Source of the DNA: DASQUK01 sp046723645
Lineage (GTDB): Bacteria > Actinomycetota > Acidimicrobiia > Acidimicrobiales > VFJN01
Direction: 5' to 3'
Length of the DNA: 29,797 bases
Assembly: GCA_046723645.1 (NCBI GenBank)
Contig: JBKOUY010000198.1
Coordinates: forward strand, 1 to 29,797
Of the stretch, positions 7,984 to 15,835 are shown one piece after another. The notes beneath the pieces were generated by a model. It worked only from the letters and a program-made list of their open reading frames with translations. It did no database searches and was not told the origin of the DNA. The position numbers and the translations under genes are program-made. Numbering within the stretch: the first letter of the stretch is position 1; each line of letters starts with the position of its first letter.

Positions 7984-8650
7984 TCTCGCCGCGCTCGTCT
8001 TCGACTTCGACGGGCTGATCCTCGACACCGAGACGTGCACCTACGAAACGACCGTCGGCATCTTCGCCGAGCACGGCCAGACGCTCGACCTGGCGTGGTG
8101 GCACTCGATCATCGGCACCGCCGACCACCCCCACTGGTCCGAGGTGCTGGCCGACCGCCTGGGGCGGCCGGTCGACCGCGCCGCCATGGTGGCGCGGCGC
8201 GAGGCGCGGCGGCTCGAGCTCCTCGCCGCCCTGCCGCCCTGCGACGGCGTCGTCGAGTTGCTCGACGCTGCCGTCGTCGAGGGGATCCCCACCGCCGTGG
8301 CGTCGTCGTCGGGGCTCGACTGGGTCGGCGGCCACCTCGCGCGGCTCGGGCTGCGGTCCCGGTTCGCGGCGGTGGTCACGCGCGACGACCTGGGCGGTGC
8401 GGAGGGCCGCACCAAGCCGGCGCCCGACCTGTTCCTCCTCGCCGCCGAGCGCCTGCGCGTCAAGCCCGCCCACTGCCTGGCCATCGAGGACTCGCCCAAC
8501 GGCGTCGCCGGCGCCCGGGCGGCCGGGATGGTCGTGGTGGCGGTGCCGGGGCCGATGACGGCGGGGCTGGACTTCGACGCCGCCGACCTGGTGGTGCCGT
8601 CGCTGGCCGAGACCGACCTCGCCACCCTGCGAAAGCTGGTGGGTAGGTAG
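7970..8650 (+). CDS. HAD-superfamily phosphatase, beta-phosphoglucomutase-like
   Basis: The 226-residue protein belongs to the HAD family with a helical cap. Motif I is FDFDGLILDTE with nucleophile Asp12 and acid/base Asp14; motif II is the Ser in AVASSSGLD; motif III is the Lys in RTKPAPDLF; motif IV is AIEDSPNGVAGARAAGM. These features fit a small-molecule phosphatase or phosphoglucomutase-type enzyme; the substrate cannot be deduced. The ATG at 7970 overlaps the end of cobA-hemD by 14 bases, so it is the last gene of the cluster. A strong hairpin follows directly at 8654. A link to tetrapyrrole metabolism is not evident from the sequence. Confidence 0.85.
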   Translation: MPVADLAALVFDFDGLILDTETCTYETTVGIFAEHGQTLDLAWWHSIIGTADHPHWSEVLADRLGRPVDRAAMVARREARRLELLAALPPCDGVVELLDAAVVEGIPTAVASSSGLDWVGGHLARLGLRSRFAAVVTRDDLGGAEGRTKPAPDLFLLAAERLRVKPAHCLAIEDSPNGVAGARAAGMVVVAVPGPMTAGLDFDAADLVVPSLAETDLATLRKLVGR

Positions 8651-8653
8651 TCC

Positions 8654-8689
8654 GTGGGGAGTCCCAGGGACGCCCCCGGGACTCCCCAC
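8654..8689. terminator. Bidirectional hairpin terminator between convergent genes
   Basis: GTGGGGAGTCCC (8654-8665) and GGGACTCCCCAC (8678-8689) form a perfect 12-bp stem around a 12-nt loop. It lies three bases after the HAD gene stop and six bases beyond the livK stop on the other strand. There is no clear T-tract, as is common in high-GC actinobacteria, but the position and stem strength make a two-way terminator likely. Confidence 0.8.
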
Positions 8690-8695
8690 TCCGGC

Positions 8696-9979
8696 TCAGA
8701 ACTCGAAGTCCTCGGCGAAGGGCGCCTGGTGTTCGGCCACGATGAGGCCCAGCCCGATCGGCTTGTTGGGATCGACCTCGAAGATCGAGTTCGCCCGCGG
8801 TGGGTTGCGGTCGTCCGGCGCGCCCCAGCCGTACTCGCCCAGAAGCCCGTCGAACTCAAGCTCGTCCAGCGAGTTCATCGCGTCGATGATCCCTTCGTGT
8901 GACAGGTCGCCCATCTCCACGGCCTGCTCCAGCACCTGGTGGACCGCCTTCGCTTCGTTGTACCCGAAGTTGAAGTAGATGTCCGGGTCCTGGCCGGGGG
9001 CATAGGTCTCCTGGATCCGCAGCAGGTCCGACATGCCGGGCACCGACTCGTCGCCGTACTCGGGGCCCTCCGAGACCCAGGTGAAGTTCTCCTGCAGGTA
9101 CGGCAGCAACGGCGATTCGACGAGCAGACCGATCCACGTGGGCGACTGGGCCATCCAGCGGGGTGCGTAGCCCAGCTCGGCGGCCTTGCCGAGGGCGCTG
9201 CCGGTGTCGGTCGGCGTGGACGTCAGCCACACCATCTCGCATCCCGCACCCTGCAGCTGCGTGATCTGCGTCGTGAAGTCCGGGTTGCCCACGGGGAATG
9301 TGACCTCTTCGGTCAGCTCGATGCCGAGCTCCTCAAGGGCGAAGTCGACGCCCTCCTGGCCTGCCTCGCCGTAGGGATCGTCCTGGCGCAGGGTGCAGAT
9401 GGCGCTGTCGGTGCTGCCGCCTCCTTCGGTGACGTACCAGTCGACGCCGTTGATGGCCTGGATCTGGTACGGCGCGCCGATGGGCAGCAGGTTCTGCTCT
9501 CGCACCCAGAAGGAGTCCAGCGACGCTGGCTGGGCGACGATGTTGTCGGCGACCAGCTGTTCGAGCAGGGCGTTCACGATCGGCGTGCCGAGGAGCTGGT
9601 TGAACATCACCACGTCGCCCTTGATCTCGTTGTACTTCTGGACAGCGGTGGGCGCGTCGTATGCCGAGTCTTCGACGACCAGCTCGACCTGGTACTCGCC
9701 AGCAACCCCGCCGAGCTCCTCGTTGACGTAGTCCCAGTAGGCGCGGTTGCCGTTGGTCAGCGGCTCGCCGATGATCGCCACCGGCCCGCTGGTCGGCGTG
9801 ACCACCCCGAGCCGAATGGTCTCGCCGTCGAAGCCAGGCACCGTCTCCGGCGCGCCACCCTCTGTGGCCTCGTCGCCCGCGGCGTCATCGTCGTCGTCAC
9901 GGCCGCCGCACGCGGTGGCGACGAGTGCGACGGCAGCGAAGCCAGTGAGCAGCCGCAGCCACGCTTGTCGTTTCTCCAT
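8696..9979 (-). CDS. ABC transporter substrate-binding lipoprotein, LivK/HAAT type
   Basis: This 427-residue protein begins with a basic N-terminus, a hydrophobic stretch and a lipobox-like LVATAC, so Cys24 should be lipidated and the mature protein held on the outer face of the membrane. An acidic linker (GGRDDDDDAAGDEATEGG) follows. The body is a type-I periplasmic binding fold, with IRLGVVTPTSGPVAIIGEP and later TDSAICTLRQDDPYGEAGQEG typical of hydrophobic-amino-acid or aromatic/aliphatic acid receptors. A GGGGGGAG run just before the ATG at 9979 is a strong ribosome-binding site on the minus strand. It is the last gene of the importer operon. The operon's acyl-CoA synthetase suggests the ligand is a carboxylic acid rather than leucine; that is inference. 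Confidence 0.88.
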   Translation of the reverse strand: MEKRQAWLRLLTGFAAVALVATACGGRDDDDDAAGDEATEGGAPETVPGFDGETIRLGVVTPTSGPVAIIGEPLTNGNRAYWDYVNEELGGVAGEYQVELVVEDSAYDAPTAVQKYNEIKGDVVMFNQLLGTPIVNALLEQLVADNIVAQPASLDSFWVREQNLLPIGAPYQIQAINGVDWYVTEGGGSTDSAICTLRQDDPYGEAGQEGVDFALEELGIELTEEVTFPVGNPDFTTQITQLQGAGCEMVWLTSTPTDTGSALGKAAELGYAPRWMAQSPTWIGLLVESPLLPYLQENFTWVSEGPEYGDESVPGMSDLLRIQETYAPGQDPDIYFNFGYNEAKAVHQVLEQAVEMGDLSHEGIIDAMNSLDELEFDGLLGEYGWGAPDDRNPPRANSIFEVDPNKPIGLGLIVAEHQAPFAEDFEF

Positions 9980-10012
9980 GTCTCCCCCCTGTTGCTGTCG
10001 GTGGTGTGGGAT

Positions 10013-11176
10013 CTAGTACGAGAACGGCCAAGTGATGAACCAGGTCTTGATCCGGAACCAGAAGGCGGCCAGGCCGCGTGGCTCCAACAGTAGGAACAAG
10101 ACGATGGCGAGCCCGAACAGCACGGCGTTGAGCTCGCCAATCGTGAAGACGCCCGGCTCGCCCGACCGCGTTGTGATCAACGGGTCGAAGATCGCCTGCC
10201 CGCTGTTCTGCTCGATGAGGGAGCGGCCTCCCAACACGAATAGCGCACCGACGATCGAGCCGAAGATGGTTCCCAGCCCGCCGATGATGATGATGGCCAC
10301 GTACGTGATGGACAGGAACAGCCCGAACTCGCCGGGGCTCACGTACTGCTGTAGCAACCCGTACAGCGCGCCCGCCATCGCGGCGTAGGCGCTCGACCAG
10401 GCGAAGGCGCCCACCTTGTAGCGTGCCGGGCTCACGCCGATCACCTCAGCGGACAGGTCGCGGTCACGGATCGCCTGCATGGCGCGGCCCGGCCGGCTGC
10501 GCACCAGGTTCTTGGCCAGGAGCGCACCCAACGCGACGAGAATCCAGACCAGCCAGAAGAAGCTCTGCTCGAACGTGTAGGTCTCGCCCCCCAGTTCCAG
10601 GCCTTGCTTGAAGTCGAGCGGGCCGACCGACATCGGCGCCGCGCCCAGGCTGATGCCGTCCCCGCCGCCCGTGACGCTGTCCCAGTTGTTCCACAGATGC
10701 TCACCCAAGAACACCAGCCCCAGGGTCACCACTACGAGGTAGTTCCCCCGCAGCCGGAGGGCGAACGGGCCGATCACGCCGCCGACCACGAACCCGAGCA
10801 GCGCCGCGAACGCCAGATAGGCGGGCATGGGCCAGCCCCGCTGACCACCGAAATAGGCCGCGGTGTAGGCGCCGACGCCGACGAAGAACGCGTGACCCAG
10901 GGAGATCTGCCCGGTGTAGCCAGTCAGGAGGTTGAGACCGATGGCGCCGATGGCATAGATGCCGCACAGCGACAGCACCCGCAGCCCGGGGTCGCCGAGA
11001 TATGTGGGGAGCCACAAGAACAGCACCAGCCCGCCGATGACCACGACCCACCGCCACGGCGTGCGCCAGGGGCTGCGCAGCAGCTTGACCTCGTCTTCGT
11101 AGGAGAGGGTCAGGTCTCGCGCGGGACCGCTACGGCCAGGGAGCAGGGCGGTCGTCAACGTATGGGTGATCGCCAT
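10013..11176 (-). CDS. ABC transporter permease, LivM type
   Basis: This is the second membrane subunit of the importer, 387 residues from the ATG at 11176, whose A is shared with the livH stop (TGATG). A cytoplasmic N-terminal stretch of about 40 residues is followed by multiple hydrophobic helices. The LivM signature GYTGQISLGHAFFVGVGAY (86-104) and the later RDRDLSAEVIGVSPARYK coupling region are clear. Near the C-terminus SITYVAIIIIGGLGTIFGS is also typical. Only the portion after the internal Met is homologous; the upstream extension of the frame lies antiparallel to nothing but within livH and was discarded. Confidence 0.9.
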   Translation of the reverse strand: MAITHTLTTALLPGRSGPARDLTLSYEDEVKLLRSPWRTPWRWVVVIGGLVLFLWLPTYLGDPGLRVLSLCGIYAIGAIGLNLLTGYTGQISLGHAFFVGVGAYTAAYFGGQRGWPMPAYLAFAALLGFVVGGVIGPFALRLRGNYLVVVTLGLVFLGEHLWNNWDSVTGGGDGISLGAAPMSVGPLDFKQGLELGGETYTFEQSFFWLVWILVALGALLAKNLVRSRPGRAMQAIRDRDLSAEVIGVSPARYKVGAFAWSSAYAAMAGALYGLLQQYVSPGEFGLFLSITYVAIIIIGGLGTIFGSIVGALFVLGGRSLIEQNSGQAIFDPLITTRSGEPGVFTIGELNAVLFGLAIVLFLLLEPRGLAAFWFRIKTWFITWPFSY

Positions 11177-12111
11177 CAGACGCGCCGCACTTCCCGGGTA
11201 CCGAACAGCCCATAGGGCCGGATCAGCAGGATCACGATCATCACCAGGTACGGCGAGACCCGCTCGAAGCTGTCGCCGACCCAGTCGAAGTACTCCGGGG
11301 CCAACAAAGCAGTGAACTGCTGGACGAGGCCGATGATGATGCCGCCCACGACGGCCCCGAGCGGCGAGTCGAGCCCGCCGAGAATGATGGCGGGAAATGC
11401 GACCAGGGCCAGCGAGCCGGTAGCGGGGCTGAGCTGGCCCGCGCCGGCGGCCAGCGTGGCACCCGCCAGCGCCGCCACCACCCCGGCGATGGCCCATGAC
11501 ACCCGATGAACGCGACGGGCGGGGATCCCCTGAGCCATGGCCACCTCGGGATCGAACGCCGCCGCCCGCATGGCCAGGCCGAGCGTCGAATAGCGGAAGA
11601 ACACGAAGAACGCGGTCACCGCCACCGCGGTGAACCCGATGGTCCACACGTCACGGTCCGCGACGGTCACGCCCACCACATCGCGGGTTTTTATGCCCCA
11701 GGGATCGCCGAGGTTGCGGTTGTCCGGGCCCCAGATGGCGGTGACCACGTTGTTCAGCACGAACAGCAGCCCGATTGTGACCATGATCAGCGCGGCCGGC
11801 GGCTGGCCGACCAACCACCGCAAGACCGAGGCCTCGGTGAGCACCCCGACGAGGGCCCCCGCGGCCATGGCCATCGCCAAGGAGAGGTAGAAGTTCAGCT
11901 CCCAGGTCTGGGCGAAGTTGAAGGTGAGGTAGGCGCCGAGCAGGACGAGGCTCGCCTGGGCGAAGTTGATGACACCGGTGGCCTTGAAGACGACGGAGAA
12001 CCCCAGGGCGATGAGTGCGTACTTGCACCCCAGGGCCAGCCCCGAGAAGGCGGTCTGCAGGAGGTCGTCACCGGTGATCACCGCCAGGATCGGAGCTCCG
12101 AGGCCGCTCAT
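11176..12111 (-). CDS. ABC transporter permease, LivH type
   Basis: This 311-residue membrane protein is the first permease of the branched-chain/HAAT family. After a short N-terminus it shows QTAFSGLALGCKYALIALGF and FKATGVINFAQASLVLLGAY, the LivH signatures, and a C-terminal region with GGLDSPLGAVVGGIIIGL. Roughly eight hydrophobic segments are visible. It pairs with the LivM-like protein to form the channel, energised by the LivG and LivF ATPases. The upstream acyl-CoA synthetase stop is 70 bases away on the same strand, so cotranscription is likely. Confidence 0.9.
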   Translation of the reverse strand: MSGLGAPILAVITGDDLLQTAFSGLALGCKYALIALGFSVVFKATGVINFAQASLVLLGAYLTFNFAQTWELNFYLSLAMAMAAGALVGVLTEASVLRWLVGQPPAALIMVTIGLLFVLNNVVTAIWGPDNRNLGDPWGIKTRDVVGVTVADRDVWTIGFTAVAVTAFFVFFRYSTLGLAMRAAAFDPEVAMAQGIPARRVHRVSWAIAGVVAALAGATLAAGAGQLSPATGSLALVAFPAIILGGLDSPLGAVVGGIIIGLVQQFTALLAPEYFDWVGDSFERVSPYLVMIVILLIRPYGLFGTREVRRV

Positions 12112-12113
12112 CG

Positions 12114-12180
12114 GCGTGCGTCCGATCGCCGTTTCACTGCGGGTAACGCGCGGTGCTTCCGATTCGACTGCGTGCGTCCG
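12114..12180. repeat. Pair of 11-bp direct repeats between livH and the acyl-CoA synthetase gene
   Basis: GCGTGCGTCCG occurs at 12114-12124 and again at 12170-12180, flanking almost exactly the 70-base gap between the acyl-CoA synthetase stop (12182) and the livH start (12111). The spacing is 56 bases. It may be a duplication scar, a protein-binding pair or chance in GC-rich DNA. I see no convincing promoter in the gap. Confidence 0.5.
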
Positions 12181-12181
12181 C

Positions 12182-14026
12182 TCATCGGTACAGCGCCTCG
12201 ATCATGGGACCGAACGCCGTCTCGATGGCCCGGCGCTTGACCTTCTGGGTGGCGGTCACCTCGCCGTCCTCGTGGTCCAGCTCCTTGGGCAGTAGCGCGA
12301 ACCGCTTGACCTGTTCGACCGAGGCCATGGTCGTGTTGACCTGTTCGACCGCCTCCCCGATCAGCTCGATCACCTCGGGTTTGGACGACAGGTCGGCGTA
12401 TGTGGTGAAGGGGATGCGGTGCTGCTGAGCCCAGCTGCCCACGGTGTCTAGCTCGATGCCGATCAGGGTCACCAGGTACCGGCGCTGGTCGCCGATGACG
12501 ATGGCCTCGCGGACGTACGGCGAGACCTTGAGGGCGTTCTCGATCTCCGAGGGGCTGATGTTCTTGCCCCCGGCGGTGATGATGATGTCCTTCTTGCGGT
12601 CGGTGATGGTCAGGTAGTCGTCGTCGTCCAGGTGGCCGATGTCGCCGGTGTGGAGCCAACCGTCGGGATCGATGGTGTCGGCCGTCGCCTCCGGGTCGCG
12701 GAAGTACCCCACGAACGTCCCCGGCCCCCGGGTCAGGATCTCGCCGTCGTCGGCGATGCGCACTTCGCAATCAGGTACCGCTCGTCCCACCTTGCCCAGC
12801 CGGACCCCGTCGACGGGGGTGACCGTGGCCTGGGCCGAGTTCTCGGTCATGCCGTAGCCCTCGAGCACCGGAACGCCCAAGGCCCAGAAGTACTCGAGCA
12901 CCTGGGGGGCGATGGGAGCGGCTCCGGACAGCGCATACCGGACCCGGCTCATCCCGATCTTCTCCCGCAGCGACCGGTACAGCAGCAGCCAGCCGAGAGC
13001 GTACTCGACGGTTGCCAGCGGACCCAGCTTTCCCCGCCAACGCTTACGGGCCATCCGGGCGCCCCGGGACATCCAGAACCGGTAGTTGGCGCGCTTCAGG
13101 AAGCCGGCGTCCTGCATGCGGATCGTCACGGTCGCCAGGAGCTTTTCCCACACGCGAGGCACCCCGAGGAAGAAGGTGGGTTGCACGGCCCGCAGGTCCG
13201 CCGCCAGGTCCTCCACACCGTCGCCGAAGTTCACGACGTAGCCGTGGGCGATGGCGTCGATGACGGATATCAGCCGCTCGGCGATGTGACACAGGGGCAG
13301 GTACGAGAGGACCTCGTCGTCGGGCGATACCGAGAACACCCGGCCACCGTTGCGCGCCGCGGCCAGCAGGTTGTCGTGCGACAACATTGCACCCTTGGGC
13401 GGGCCGGTCGTGCCCGAGGTGTAGACGATCAATGCCGGCTTGGCAGGGTCGACGTCCGCGACCAGCTGTGCGTAGTCCGTCACGTCACCCCGTGCTCGAC
13501 CCAGCGCCTCCAGTTCGGCGAAGGTCATGAGGTCGGGATCGGACAGGTCGACGCCACGGGGGTCGACCACGACGATCTTCTCCAGCTCCTCCAGCCCGGC
13601 TCGAACCTCGAGCGCCTTGTCGACTTGCTCCTCGTCCTCGGCGATGAGCACCTTCGAGCCAGAATGCCGCAACAGGTACTCGAGTTCCGTCGGCGGCGAG
13701 GTCGGGTAGACGCCCACGGTGATGGCGCCGATGCCCTGCACCCCCATGTCGGCCAGCGCCCAGGCCGGGCGATTCAGGCTGTGCACGGCCACGCGGTCGC
13801 CGGGCTCGACGCCGAGGCTCCGAAGACCGAGGCCGACGGCGGCCGCCCGCCCGGCATAGTCGCCCCACGTGTACTGCTTCCAGATCCCGAGGTCCTTCTT
13901 GCGCATGGCGACCCGATGAGGCGTGGCCTGTGCCCGCTGCAGGAGCAGTGCCGGGAGCGTCGAGCCGCCGAGGTCGGCAGGCTGGCGCCCGGCCTCGAGG
14001 GTCGGTGTCGTCGTGGTTTCGGACAT
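12182..14026 (-). CDS. Long-chain acyl-CoA synthetase inside the ABC importer operon
   Basis: This 614-residue ANL enzyme makes acyl-CoA from a carboxylic acid, ATP and CoA. The start is the ATG at 14026, overlapping the livG stop by one base (TGATG); a longer upstream frame is a shadow of livG. Motifs are intact: IVYTSGTTGPPKGAMLSHDN (about 201-219), YALSGAAPIAPQVLEYFWAL, EGYGMTENSAQATVT, WLHTGDIGHLDDDDYLTITD and RKKDIIITAGGKNISPSEIE. The length and the N-terminal region resemble long-chain (FadD15/FAA1-like) synthetases rather than short-chain enzymes. Its position between livG and livH implies activation of the imported substrate, so trapping it as a CoA ester may help uptake. Substrate class is inferred. 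Confidence 0.92.
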   Translation of the reverse strand: MSETTTTPTLEAGRQPADLGGSTLPALLLQRAQATPHRVAMRKKDLGIWKQYTWGDYAGRAAAVGLGLRSLGVEPGDRVAVHSLNRPAWALADMGVQGIGAITVGVYPTSPPTELEYLLRHSGSKVLIAEDEEQVDKALEVRAGLEELEKIVVVDPRGVDLSDPDLMTFAELEALGRARGDVTDYAQLVADVDPAKPALIVYTSGTTGPPKGAMLSHDNLLAAARNGGRVFSVSPDDEVLSYLPLCHIAERLISVIDAIAHGYVVNFGDGVEDLAADLRAVQPTFFLGVPRVWEKLLATVTIRMQDAGFLKRANYRFWMSRGARMARKRWRGKLGPLATVEYALGWLLLYRSLREKIGMSRVRYALSGAAPIAPQVLEYFWALGVPVLEGYGMTENSAQATVTPVDGVRLGKVGRAVPDCEVRIADDGEILTRGPGTFVGYFRDPEATADTIDPDGWLHTGDIGHLDDDDYLTITDRKKDIIITAGGKNISPSEIENALKVSPYVREAIVIGDQRRYLVTLIGIELDTVGSWAQQHRIPFTTYADLSSKPEVIELIGEAVEQVNTTMASVEQVKRFALLPKELDHEDGEVTATQKVKRRAIETAFGPMIEALYR

Positions 14027-14901
14027 CACGAACCTCCCAGGTAGGCCTCGATGACCCCCGGATCGGCCCGCACCTCGTCGGGGGTACCGGTGGCGATGGT
14101 GACCCCGAAGTCGAGGGCCATGACCCGATCGGCGATGTCCATCACCAGGTGCATGTCGTGCTCGACCAGGATCATGGGCAGGCCCAGCTCCCGGCGTGCC
14201 TCGAGGATGTACCGCGCCATGTCCTCGGTCTCCTCGAGGTTCATGCCCGCCACCGGCTCGTCGAGCAGCAACAGCTTGGGCTCCATCGCCAACGCACGGC
14301 CCAGCTCGATGCGCTTCTGGATGCCGAAGGGCAACAGACCCACGGGCTGGCGCCGGTAGCGGGTCAGCTCCAGGAGGTCCACGACCCGCTCGACCATGGC
14401 CCGGTGGCGGATCTCCTCGCGCCGCGCCTTTCCGAACCACAGGGCACCTGCCGTGAAGCCGCTGCTCATCAGGTGATGCCGGCCGAGCAGGAGGTTGTCG
14501 ACCAGTGTCAGCTGAGTGAACAGGCCCAGGTTCTGAAAGGTCCGACCGATCCCCAGCTGGGCCACCCGAACCGGGCGCTCGCCCACCAGCTCGTGCCCGT
14601 CCAGCCGGATCGAGCCCGCGTGCGGCCGATACACGGCGGAGAGGCAGTTGAAAATCGACGTCTTACCAGCACCGTTGGGGCCGATGATGGCGAAGAGCTC
14701 GTCCCTTCCGACGTCGAACGTCACGCCCGACAGGGCGGCGACGCCACCGAAGTGCAGCGTCAAGTCCGAAACCGTCAACAGGGGTGTGGCGGTCGCCTCG
14801 GGCGGGGGCGCCCCCTCGTCGGCCTTTTCATCCGGGGCAGTGGCCGTGGTCTTGGTTGCGGCCTGGGCTTCCGCGTCCACCACAGTCAGGTCGTGGCGCA
14901 C
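14026..14901 (-). CDS. ABC transporter ATPase, LivG type
   Basis: The 291-residue ATPase has an unusual N-terminal extension of about 40 residues, rich in Ala, Thr, Pro and Glu, before the domain starts at LLTVSDLTLHFGG. Walker A is GPNGAGKT (74-81), the Q-loop is in RTFQNLGLF, the signature region is LLPFGIQKRIELGRAL, and Walker B is KLLLLDEP. The LPFGIQ signature replaces canonical LSGGQ but is of a kind seen in the LivG subfamily. The start is a GTG at 14901 sharing a base with the livF TAG stop. It powers import together with LivF. Confidence 0.9.
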   Translation of the reverse strand: MRHDLTVVDAEAQAATKTTATAPDEKADEGAPPPEATATPLLTVSDLTLHFGGVAALSGVTFDVGRDELFAIIGPNGAGKTSIFNCLSAVYRPHAGSIRLDGHELVGERPVRVAQLGIGRTFQNLGLFTQLTLVDNLLLGRHHLMSSGFTAGALWFGKARREEIRHRAMVERVVDLLELTRYRRQPVGLLPFGIQKRIELGRALAMEPKLLLLDEPVAGMNLEETEDMARYILEARRELGLPMILVEHDMHLVMDIADRVMALDFGVTIATGTPDEVRADPGVIEAYLGGS

Positions 14902-15764
14902 TACACACCCCAGCTCTTGCGTCGGCGGTACGTCTTGATGTTGCGGAAGGAGCGACGCTCTGCCGAAGGGCTCATGCCCAGGTAGAACTCTCGGATGTTC
15001 CGGTCGGACATCAGCTCGTCACCGGAACCCGACCGGACCACCCGGCCCTGCTCCAACACCAGCCCGTGGTGAGCGATCGCCAGCGCCATCGTGGCGTTCT
15101 GCTCTACGAGCAGCACGCTGGTGCCTTGCGCGTTGATGTCGACGATGAGGCTGCGGATGTTCTCGACGACCAGGGGAGCGAGGCCAAGCGACGGTTCGTC
15201 GAGCAACAACAGGCGCGGCGATGACATGAGCGCCCGGCCCATGGCCAGCATCTGCTGCTCGCCACCCGACAGGTATCCCGCGATTTGACGGCGGCGTTCC
15301 TTCAGCACCGGGAACAGCTCCATCACCCGGTCGCGGCTTGCGGCCAGTCCCGACCGGTTGGTGTAGGCGCCGGTGCGCAGGTTCTCGTCGACGGTCAGCT
15401 CGGCGAAAACTCGGCGTCCCTCCATCACCTGGGCCAGACCGGCCCGCACCCGCCGGGCCGGGTCGTGGTGCGTGATGTCGTGGCCGGCGAGGGTGATGCG
15501 CCCCTTGGTGATCTTGCCCCGGTGCACGGGAAGCAGGCCGGTGATGGCGCGGAGGAGCGTGGTCTTGCCGGCGCCGTTGGCTCCCAACACGGCGACGATC
15601 TTCCCCGGGGGCACGGCGACGCTGACCCCGCGGAGCACGAGCACCACGTCGTTGTAGACGACCTCGAGGTTGGCCACCGCGAAGTCCGCGGAGGGTTTCG
15701 CTGCGTCCCCGGTGCGTGACGATGTCGCTCCGGCCACCTGCTGCTCGGCCACAGGCTGCCCCAT
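14901..15764 (-). CDS. ABC transporter ATPase, LivF type
   Basis: The 287-residue ATPase has a leader of about 30 residues, then LEVVYNDVVLVLRGVSVAVP and Walker A GANGAGKTTLLRAI. The LivF hallmarks ARRVRAGLAQVMEGRRVFAE and YLSGGEQQMLAMGRALM (ABC signature) are present, with Walker B RLLLLDEPSLGLAP. The C-terminus is longer than usual, ending in a basic stretch (RNIKTYRRRKSWGV). The ATG at 15764 is preceded on the minus strand by a GGGGGGACC purine run. It is either the first gene of the importer operon or the second, since another minus-strand gene ends 67 bases upstream. Confidence 0.9.
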   Translation of the reverse strand: MGQPVAEQQVAGATSSRTGDAAKPSADFAVANLEVVYNDVVLVLRGVSVAVPPGKIVAVLGANGAGKTTLLRAITGLLPVHRGKITKGRITLAGHDITHHDPARRVRAGLAQVMEGRRVFAELTVDENLRTGAYTNRSGLAASRDRVMELFPVLKERRRQIAGYLSGGEQQMLAMGRALMSSPRLLLLDEPSLGLAPLVVENIRSLIVDINAQGTSVLLVEQNATMALAIAHHGLVLEQGRVVRSGSGDELMSDRNIREFYLGMSPSAERRSFRNIKTYRRRKSWGV

Positions 15765-15835
15765 GTTCTGGTCCCCCCGGATCTTGTGGTCGCTACGTTA
15801 GTGACATTCGTCTCATTGGGGGAGGGTCAGGTCAA
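15765..15835 (-). promoter_or_regulatory. Possible livF promoter with a partial dyad
   Basis: On the minus strand a TTGACC (15835-15830) could be a -35 for the importer genes, with a weak -10 about 17-18 bases downstream. That -10 would overlap an imperfect 17-bp dyad, read on the plus strand as ACGTTAGTGACATTCGT (15795-15811): its outer ACG/CGT and central GT-G-AC arms pair, but the inner trinucleotides do not. The -35 overlaps the stop of the upstream gene. Both elements are tentative. Confidence 0.3.

Noticed and set aside
8696..15764. Strict branched-chain amino-acid transporter naming (livFGHMK) for this operon
   Set aside because: The fold families match, but the embedded acyl-CoA synthetase makes an organic acid substrate at least as likely, so gene symbols were left blank.
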